Both the position numbers and the translations under genes were made by a program. Below the pieces are notes generated by a model. That model saw nothing but the letters and a program-made list of their open reading frames with translations, was not told where the DNA came from and did no database searches. From contig JBAXPW010000065.1 of assembly GCA_037132015.1 (NCBI GenBank), forward strand, positions 1-8,531: DNA of 8,531 nt. Direction: 5' to 3'. Below are positions 1-5,797 of the stretch, one piece after another; the first letter of the stretch is position 1, and every line of letters begins with the position of its first letter. The stretch is from JBAXPW01 sp037132015 (lineage in GTDB: Bacteria > Patescibacteriota > Microgenomatia > UBA1406 > GWC2-37-13).

Positions 1-20
1 TTTCATATCCTTGTATTGTA

Positions 21-773
21 TTACAAGTGTTCGGATTCCGTTGAGAACTCATAATCGATTACTAGAAGGCTAATCAGTAAAAGAATACTAATACATACTG
101 AAATCCATAATGAATGCCATATACATATCCAATTCCAAAAGTATAGATTGACTAAATAACTAACCAATAAAAGAACACTGGTTTTTGTTACCGTTATTTT
201 TTGTGTAAATAGTAACCAAAATACAGCACCAATACTTCCAGAAAAAATCCAGCCAACAAAATTACTAAATGGGACGCCATATATAAACGATACTTCATCA
301 TAATGCCAGAAACCAATAGCAACAGCTCCATGGTCCATTATAAAATCTAACAGTAATGTAAATACAATAATGAGAGTAGTTTGGAATAATATATTTTTTG
401 TAATAAGAGTGCTTATGTAACCACTTCCTATCAATATCGGACTCCATGCAAATCCTACTGTTTGATCGTTATAGGTAAATGTTCCATAAGGTATGCCTGT
501 TATAAGAGCAATACTTTCAATAATCATTGCAAACATATAGATTGATACAATAAGGAGAATACCACGTTTATACCCAATTGATCGCATCAATCCAATATAA
601 GCTGGGATTGCAATAATCAGTATAAATAGTGCCGAAGCTCCATGAGTATTGATGAGATGTGGATTTTTGGATAAAACAAAAGTTATAAATGGTGTGATTA
701 TACAAACTAAATACACAATCCATGAAAATTTTTTATACTTAATTATGAAAAAGAATAATCCAGAAATAGGCAC
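21..773 (-). CDS. cruF: CruF-like carotenoid hydratase (DUF422 membrane protein)
   Basis: This 250-aa, very hydrophobic protein has about seven predicted membrane segments. It shows the two conserved blocks of the CruF/DUF422 carotenoid family: a glutamate followed by TGIPYGTF (E86 to about F99), and LDFIMDHGAVAIGFWHYDE followed by YGVPFSNFVGWIFSGS (about 142-180). Known CruF proteins add water to the end of acyclic carotenoids; in haloarchaea CruF carries out the late hydration in bacterioruberin synthesis. The length is usual for the family and the frame is open throughout. The start is uncertain. An in-frame TAG at 779-777 leaves GTG at 773 as the best candidate, but its AGGA lies only one base upstream. 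The gene overlaps the end of the upstream prenyltransferase by 35 bases, so the two were probably translated together. Its presumed substrates depend on neighbours that are all broken here. The family is fairly sure; the exact reaction is inferred. Confidence 0.82.
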   Translation of the reverse strand: MPISGLFFFIIKYKKFSWIVYLVCIITPFITFVLSKNPHLINTHGASALFILIIAIPAYIGLMRSIGYKRGILLIVSIYMFAMIIESIALITGIPYGTFTYNDQTVGFAWSPILIGSGYISTLITKNILFQTTLIIVFTLLLDFIMDHGAVAIGFWHYDEVSFIYGVPFSNFVGWIFSGSIGAVFWLLFTQKITVTKTSVLLLVSYLVNLYFWNWICIWHSLWISVCISILLLISLLVIDYEFSTESEHL

Positions 774-1566
774 ATCCTAGTATGCTATTTATATAAGGAA
801 ATGCCCAATATATTTTGGAAATATTTTGATTTTCCTCAAATAGCAAATAGAGTGAAATGATAGGATATATAAACATAGGTAAAAATACTTGGTGTATGCC
901 ATACAATCCCAATGCGCTAATACTCCAAAGTATGGTACATAATGATAGACTGTTATTTTGTTCCATCCATACAGTAGTAGTTGTGATATTGGCTTTTTTA
1001 TCATACGTAATATCTGGGATAGCAGAAAACAGATGCATAGCAGAAGTCCAAGTCCATGCGATAAAAATTATCAATAATGATGGGTATTCATGAGTTATTG
1101 TAGTATACGCGATAAAGCCATGTAATGCATATAATATGTTGGAAGCAGAATCAATAATTGGTTTTGATTTGAATCGAAAAGGTGGTGCACTATAAAAAAT
1201 GGAAAGAAAGAAAAATATGAAGAGAAGTAAAAGTGCTTTTTGATCTAAGAAAAATATGAGTGGAAGAGTGAATACTGTACTTTAAAATATAGATATTAAG
1301 TATAGTTTTGTTTTTCTCTTTGTAACTTTCGTTTCAATTACACTCTTTTTCGGATTATTTTGATCTGTATTAGCATCAAATATTTCGTTTATTCCATACA
1401 ATATTAAATTTGCTTGAATAAGAAAATAAAATAACATATACCAAAATTCCTAAGAGGAAAAAACGATCTGCTGTTGTTCACTGCAGGTATATCCGATAAG
1501 GAGAGGACCTACTAAATAAGTCCAGAATCGTGGTCGAGATAGTTTAAATAGTTTTTTCAAATGCAT
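739..1566 (-). pseudogene. UbiA-family prenyltransferase (lycopene elongase-like), two in-frame stops
   Basis: Reading the minus strand from ATG 1566 gives one continuous 275-codon frame with full UbiA-family content, interrupted by TAG at codon 39 (1452-1450) and TAA at codon 95 (1284-1282). The N-terminus SRPRFWTYLVGPLLIGY, the first Asp motif NEIFDANTDQNNPKK (N60, D64, D68) and the second motif IPDITYDKKAN (D185, D189) are intact. So is the SAPPFRFKSKP segment between them. This pattern is typical of the lycopene elongase branch (LyeJ, LbtA, CrtEb), membrane enzymes that add C5 prenyl units to lycopene to make C50 carotenoids. Pairing with cruF supports that reading. The codons after the second stop stay in frame to the TAA at 739. 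The gene is read divergently from the diphosphate synthase and shows no clear ribosome binding site. As written it gives only a 38-residue peptide unless both stops are suppressed. Confidence 0.85.
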
Positions 1567-1631
1567 AGATCTAGTTTAGCATAAATTAAAATTCAAAAAA
1601 GTTTGCATAGATTATGCTAAAATAAAGCCTT
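1567..1631. promoter_or_regulatory. Divergent promoter region with symmetric 10-bp inverted repeat
   Basis: The 65 bases between the two divergent start codons contain a perfect inverted repeat, TTTAGCATAA (1575-1584) and TTATGCTAAA (1612-1621). Its centre (1598) coincides with the middle of the gap (1599). Each gene is therefore preceded at nearly the same distance by TTATGCTAAA. The core TATGCT, or TAAAAT at 1618-1623 on the plus strand, could act as a -10 element. If so, both messages would have leaders of only a few bases, which fits the absence of a Shine-Dalgarno sequence before either start. The same arms could instead bind a dimeric regulator. No good -35 element is visible. The repeat is certain; the function is inferred. 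Confidence 0.5.
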
Positions 1632-2708
1632 ATGAGGGGTTCAATAGGGAAACAATATCTAGCAGAATATCAGAAAAAAACAGAGAACATCTTTGATGTG
1701 TTTATGCAGGAGAAAATTGCAGAGGCGGAAGTTGCTGGAGAAATACCGAGAGAAGTTGTATTAAGATATTGGAAAATTTCACGACTTGGCAAAAAAATTA
1801 GAGGTTCACTTGTAGTCTTAGGGTATCAGTTAGCCCAAGGAATAGATATAAATAAGATAATTCCTACTTCGCTTATTGTTGAACTTTTTCATGCTGGTTT
1901 ACTTGTCCAAGATGATGTGATGGATAACGATTCGATACGAAGAGGAATAACAAGCTTACATCGCCAGTTTGAAACTCTTGGTGAAGAACTCAAAGTTAAC
2001 ACCCCGTACAATCTATATGGAGAATCTCTCGCAATATGTGCAGGAGACCTTGGGTTTTATTATTCATGGGATCTTTTATTAAGGAGTGATTTTGATCCAA
2101 ATTATATTTTACAGGCTGGAAAAATTTTTACGCAATATGCGGTTCGAGTGATGCATGGACAAGTACTTGATGTGACGACTATACCTCTTTCACAAATGAA
2201 AGAAAAAACAATTTTGAATATTCTTCAGTTTAAGACTGCAGAATATACAGGTGTAATGCCGTTATTGATAGGAGCTGTTTTAGGAGGTATGAAGGAACCT
2301 TCATCTCTGGAAGCTCTTAAAGCATATGGACTAGCTTTTGGATGGGCATTTCAGATACAGGATGATATTCTCGGAATATTTGGAAAACCAGGAGAAACTG
2401 GAAAAGCAGACGACTCGGATATAAAAGAAGGAAAAAATACGTTATTAGTATCGTATCTTGCAAAACATGGTACTTCAGAAGAACGAGCATTTTTATATAA
2501 AATTCATGGAAGCCGCAATGCCACTCAGTCTGAAGTAGAGCAATTAAGAACATTATTAAGAGAGTGTGGTGCGTATCAACATGTAATTGATCTTGGATGG
2601 AAATACGTCAAAGAGGGAGCATCGTATATTCCGAAAATAACTAAAGACGTTACACTTCAAAATATGCTCGAGTCGCTTATTTACTATATGATGGAACGGA
2701 CGCAATAA
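1632..2708 (+). CDS. crtE: Polyprenyl diphosphate synthase, GGPP synthase type
   Basis: This intact 358-aa trans-isoprenyl diphosphate synthase condenses isopentenyl diphosphate with an allylic diphosphate in the cytoplasm. Visible motifs are GKKIRG (53-58, IPP binding), the first Asp-rich motif DDVMD (94-98) followed by RRG, the K201-T202 pair, and the second Asp-rich motif DDILG (244-248) followed by GKADDSD. The residues just before DDVMD (GLLVQ) include small or aliphatic side chains rather than the paired aromatics of farnesyl-only enzymes. This is compatible with a C20 or longer product but does not fix chain length. The carotenoid setting makes GGPP for phytoene synthesis the likely role, hence the symbol; quinone or other isoprenoid use is possible. 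The start ATG has no ribosome binding site and may be nearly leaderless. It is one of only two open genes in the cluster, so it may be kept for another pathway or may simply not have decayed yet. Confidence 0.85.
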   Translation: MRGSIGKQYLAEYQKKTENIFDVFMQEKIAEAEVAGEIPREVVLRYWKISRLGKKIRGSLVVLGYQLAQGIDINKIIPTSLIVELFHAGLLVQDDVMDNDSIRRGITSLHRQFETLGEELKVNTPYNLYGESLAICAGDLGFYYSWDLLLRSDFDPNYILQAGKIFTQYAVRVMHGQVLDVTTIPLSQMKEKTILNILQFKTAEYTGVMPLLIGAVLGGMKEPSSLEALKAYGLAFGWAFQIQDDILGIFGKPGETGKADDSDIKEGKNTLLVSYLAKHGTSEERAFLYKIHGSRNATQSEVEQLRTLLRECGAYQHVIDLGWKYVKEGASYIPKITKDVTLQNMLESLIYYMMERTQ

Positions 2709-2731
2709 AAATAATTATTTTAATAGATGCT

Positions 2732-2789
2732 AAAAAAGTTCACAAAACCTTTTAACAGTATTAACGATTTTGAAGGTTTGACTTTTTTT
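2732..2789. terminator. Weak candidate terminators between convergent genes
   Basis: On the plus strand AAACCTT (2745-2751) can pair with AAGGTTT (2773-2779), followed after two bases by seven T (2783-2789). This could end the diphosphate synthase message, although the loop is long (21 bases) and the right arm lies inside the end of the crtB remnant. On the minus strand AAAAGGTT (2753-2746) can pair with AACTTTT (2740-2734), with one bulged G, and runs into six T; this could end crtB. Both stems are short and AT-rich. Confidence 0.3.
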
Positions 2790-3105
2790 CTAATATTACA
2801 AATGGATTTTTTTGAATTTGTTTTGCTGTCCATTTGTACATATCTGTTGCTGTAGCAATCGGCACCCTATATCGTTTTGGTAAATAAATATGTCCTTTTT
2901 CTGCTTTTTCCTGAATTTTATAATAGTTAGCAATTTCATACTGTACTAATTTTATAAAGTTTTTTTTATCTTGATTAGTTTTAGGTACTATGGTTGAAAG
3001 CTGAAATAGATTTAAGTCTTCTTTTGGTATATACGTTCTTCCCAGTTCAATATCTTCACTGATATCACGAATAAAATTGATAAGTTGCATAGCTTTTCCT
3101 TGCAA
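2761..3105 (-). pseudogene. crtB: Phytoene synthase, C-terminal remnant
   Basis: About 114 codons remain of a squalene/phytoene synthase whose relatives are roughly 270-300 aa. The fragment opens at GKAMQLINFIRDISED and LGRTYIP, the second Asp-rich substrate-binding motif (D14, D18 counting from 3105). It runs through LPKRYRVPIATATDMYKWTA and NPFVILEKK, the usual C-terminal region of CrtB, to a TAA at 2761. The first Asp-rich motif and the rest of the N-terminal half are absent. Phytoene synthase joins two GGPP molecules head to head, and without that half the protein cannot be active. Just upstream of the GKAMQL codons the frame loses family resemblance (CAA, TTG) and meets a TAG at 3108-3106. 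TTG 3105 is therefore only where the open frame begins, not a real start. Upstream DNA belongs to the desaturase remnant on the other strand. Confidence 0.85.
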
Positions 3106-3107
3106 CT

Positions 3108-4391
3108 ATGCGCTATATCACACTTTGTAAAATGTTTGAGACTACTACGTTTCATTTTTATAACGGAAAAAAACTAACTCTCTATACAGATCCAACCAAA
3201 GTCAGACATCAAATCCAAACACTATTTCCAGGAGATGAAAAGGGCTCCGATGATTTTATGAGATTGAGTGGAGAAATGTATCAACTGTTATATCATGGCC
3301 CTAAATTAGCAAGACGAAATTATCATAAACTATTGGGCTTCGACTTTCTATTTAGTAAGCATCTTTTTGAATATGTATCGAAACTTCATATTTATGAAAG
3401 CTGGAAACAAATCGTAGATAGATTATTCAAACACGAAGAATTATGAGCCATCTTTTCGTATCAAGCTACATTTCTTGGTATGAGGCCAAGTGAGGTATTG
3501 GGAACATATTGTTTTTTTCCTTGGGCTGAAATATATGATAATATATATCAGGTAAAAGGCGGAATTTATTCAATTGTCGAAGGATTTACAAAACTAGCTA
3601 TAGAAAATGGTGTTAAGTTTCAATATGAGACTGAAATTACCAAAATCAATTACGACGGAAATGTAATGACGAACGTGTCAACCAACAAGGGTAACTATGA
3701 TGCCGATATTTTTGTAAATAATATTGATGGTGCATATTTTTACTCTCAACTCATGCCAAAAGAAAAAAACAAGACGTATACATTAAAGAAATTGAAAAAG
3801 ATGACGCATACAAATTCATATTTTGCCATAAATTTAGGACTGAAAAATCCCATTCCACAATACTCACATCATACATTTTTTGTTTCAAAAAAATGGGAAG
3901 AATTTACTGAAAATATACTAAAGCCAAATGCGGTTAATAAATTTAATTTTGACAATACGTGTTACTATTTCCTGCAACCGTCTGCACTAGAACCTATATT
4001 AGCACCAGAAGGGAAAGCCACCGCATTTATTCTTATACCAGTATGTGGGTATGATCCAGAATTTGACTGGAAATCATATTCTGATACCTTCAAAAACTAT
4101 ATCTATGACGTCATGGAACATCGCGACGGAATTCCAATTCGATCACTAATCGAAGTAGAAGAAATATATAATCCTGATCAATGGGGAAAAGAGTTTAATT
4201 TGTGGGAAAATATTATATTAAGTTTTTCACTAAATTTCATATAGGCAAATAGTTTTCGTATGCCGAATAAAAGTAGAGAATTTAATAACTTGTGCTTCTC
4301 AGGAAGTTCTACTATACCGGGACCGGGAATACCACTGTGTATAACAAGTGGAGAGTTGGTAACTGAGCAAATTATGGAAGACATTCAGTAA
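3108..4391 (+). pseudogene. crtI: Phytoene desaturase, N-terminally truncated with two in-frame stops
   Basis: A single 428-codon frame (including the final TAA at 4389-4391) carries CrtI-family sequence but begins well inside the protein. Comparison with the usual length near 500 aa suggests that about 80-95 residues are missing, including the N-terminal GxGxxG FAD/NAD-binding fold and the GGR region. Recognisable parts are FHFYNGKKLTLYTD, FPGDE, FSYQATFLGMRPSEV, YQVKGGIYSIVEGF and the C-terminal FAD-contact block SGSSTIPGPGIPL with SGELVTEQI. TGA at 3444-3446 (codon 113) falls where relatives carry LR before the FSYQ block, so CGA to TGA is the likely change. TAG at 4242-4244 (codon 379) falls at FI*ANSFR, where relatives usually have Gln, so CAG to TAG is likely. 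The reading frame is kept across both stops. CrtI normally desaturates phytoene to lycopene at the membrane; this copy is dead. The ATG at 3108 is fortuitous, at the junction with the crtB remnant. A CrtD-type 3,4-desaturase cannot be excluded. Confidence 0.87.
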
Positions 4392-4393
4392 TT

Positions 4394-4432
4394 AAAAATG
4401 ATCATATAAAACATTATTTCAGCACATCATTT
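4394..4432 (-). terminator. Weak candidate terminator at the end of the TasA-like operon
   Basis: AAATGAT (minus 4432-4426) can pair with ATCATTT (4402-4396), followed by more T on the minus strand. The stem is only 7 bp and AT-rich, the loop is 23 bases, and the left arm overlaps the stop codon of the last gene. It sits between the convergent crtI remnant and the surface-protein operon, where a terminator is expected. Confidence 0.25.
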
Positions 4433-5797
4433 ATTCTTTTTAAAATCCCTTACTTCATCCTCATCGTCTTCATCTCGTCGAGTTAGAATAATGATAGCAC
4501 CTGTACATATGCTCATTAGAATGACCCACAACCATGGATTACATAATACATAGAACATTGTGATAATTGCGACTACAGTAAGAACAATACTTAGAGATAT
4601 ATAAATCTTACGTGCTGTTTTCTTTCTCAAACCATACAATATCAATTCAAATATTCCATAGAATAGAGGGATCATCCACCACCACCAAGCATCACTACAT
4701 GATATTTGTGTTGAAGCTCCCTGCACACTTTCAGATGATGATGTAACACTCTGAATAGGAGAAGGTGAGATTGTAGGAGTTACTATTTCAGCAGATTCCG
4801 TTGCTACTCCTAAGATTCCCGGTGCAAATCCGTCTGCTGGCTGAGTTAATATAACTTGACCACCACCAGAAGTTGTTGCTGAAACTACCGATGAGTAATC
4901 TCCCGGAGTGCATACATTCCCTGCTCGTACTTTGAAATAATATGTTGTGCCTGTATTAAGACCACCTATAACATAACTATTGACTTTTCCTATGTTTGGA
5001 TTACCATATTGATCGGCATTAGAATTAGTCCCGTACGCGATCAAATAATATGATACTGGTTCATCTGCAGAGCCCCATGACAATGAGACCGAGTTTGCTC
5101 CTGTAGAAGTAACGGTTACATTTTTTGGTGCACTTCCTGGTTTAATTCCTGTACAAACTGATGGTGTAGGTGATGGACCAGGTGTGGCTGATGGACCCGG
5201 AGTAGGAGTAGATGTTGGACCTGGAGTAGATGTTGGCCCAGGTGTTGATGTTGGTCCTTGAGTTGGTGCTATAGTTGGTGTTGCCGTTGGATCTACTATA
5301 ACCTGTTTCAATCCAATCAATAGATCAAATGACGTTTGCAAATTCTGATATTCATTTCCTGCTGATTGGTTCATACTTACTGTAAAGGTAAAATCTTTTG
5401 ATGCAGAACTCAAAATTTGTGAAAGTGAAACCTCACCGCTTGAATAAAATGCATTTAAAGATGATGCGTAGACCACACCGCCTGTTGACTGATCAATGAT
5501 AGAGAGATTAAGAACATTATCAATAGTACTCAAAGTAGATGTTGGCAACACATTGATTGCTTGTACTATGATTGTTTCTGTTGTAGCACTAGTACTGGTA
5601 AATCGCACAACCTTCGAAAGTATTTTTCCCGGATACCAAATTTCTGTTGAGGAAAAAAAAGTTGGAGACGAGGGAATTGTATTAGGTGTACATGTGCTGG
5701 TATTGCATGAGATTGTAACATCTGGGCCAGCTCCATAAGCAATAGAAGGTGTAATAATAAAACCAATTGTTATTAATAAAAGAAATAATTTTTTCAT
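4427..5797 (-). CDS. Membrane-anchored surface protein: TasA-like domain, PT linker, FN3 domain
   Basis: This 456-aa protein is exported and membrane-held. Residues 1-22 form a signal peptide ending near AYG/AGP. Residues about 48-163 look like a TasA/camelysin-type beta domain: a WYPG turn (54-57), alternating beta strands, an internal DQSTGGVVY segment, and SAGNEYQNLQTSFDLLIG near its end. The WYPG turn parallels the MYPG turn of the first gene in the operon. A Pro/Thr/Ser/Gly linker (169-214) with TSTPGP repeats follows, then a fibronectin type III domain (about 222-309; VSLSWGSADEPVSYYLIAYG, TTYYFKVRA). A Ser/Thr stretch then leads to a C-terminal module starting SCSDAWWWW (366-374) with three membrane helices (about 371-388, 396-417, 420-438) and a charged tail. 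Its start overlaps the previous stop as ATGA, so translation is coupled. A role as cell-surface anchor or minor component for the secreted fibre protein is inferred. No exact family is recognised for the C-terminal module. Confidence 0.8.
   Translation of the reverse strand: MKKLFLLLITIGFIITPSIAYGAGPDVTISCNTSTCTPNTIPSSPTFFSSTEIWYPGKILSKVVRFTSTSATTETIIVQAINVLPTSTLSTIDNVLNLSIIDQSTGGVVYASSLNAFYSSGEVSLSQILSSASKDFTFTVSMNQSAGNEYQNLQTSFDLLIGLKQVIVDPTATPTIAPTQGPTSTPGPTSTPGPTSTPTPGPSATPGPSPTPSVCTGIKPGSAPKNVTVTSTGANSVSLSWGSADEPVSYYLIAYGTNSNADQYGNPNIGKVNSYVIGGLNTGTTYYFKVRAGNVCTPGDYSSVVSATTSGGGQVILTQPADGFAPGILGVATESAEIVTPTISPSPIQSVTSSSESVQGASTQISCSDAWWWWMIPLFYGIFELILYGLRKKTARKIYISLSIVLTVVAIITMFYVLCNPWLWVILMSICTGAIIILTRRDEDDEDEVRDFKKNK
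5211..5264 (-). repeat. 18-bp tandem repeats coding a TSTPGP-type linker
   Basis: Three 18-base units beginning GATGTTGG (5211, 5229, 5247 on the plus strand) differ at a few, mostly third, codon positions. They encode the Pro/Thr linker of the FN3 protein, and related degenerate units continue toward 5163. Such repeats are prone to gain and loss of whole units, which would change linker length without breaking the frame. Confidence 0.75.

Noticed and set aside
1..6. Possible start of another minus-strand gene: ATG at 6-4 with AAGGA just upstream.
   Set aside because: The AAGGA is only one base from this ATG and just two codons are visible. The true start may lie outside the window, so no gene is called, although the next gene of the operon is expected there.
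857..1093. Plus-strand open frame opposite the prenyltransferase.
   Set aside because: It is the antisense of a clear UbiA-family frame with the DxxxD motif and has no family features of its own.
1282..1452. Long-read sequencing error as cause of the broken prenyltransferase.
   Set aside because: Such errors mostly add or drop bases; here the frame is kept throughout and only base substitutions to stops are seen.
2317..2553. Minus-strand open frame inside the diphosphate synthase.
   Set aside because: It is antisense to the second Asp-rich motif and C-terminal region of a well-supported gene.
3444..3446. Use of genetic code 25 (TGA as glycine), known in some CPR lineages.
   Set aside because: The expected residue is Arg, not Gly; TAG and TAA also interrupt neighbouring frames; the surface operon uses TGA as a normal stop (the ATGA overlap at 5797-5794 and the stop at 4429-4427).
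4178..4384. Minus-strand open frame across the 3' end of the desaturase.
   Set aside because: The plus strand here continues CrtI-family sequence (SGSSTIPGPG) to the TAA at 4389-4391; the opposite frame has no recognisable content.
1..4391. Haloarchaeal origin of the whole window, suggested by the carotenoid genes.
   Set aside because: The DNA is AT-rich, and the surface operon has a strong bacterial ribosome binding site and a sigma-70-like promoter.
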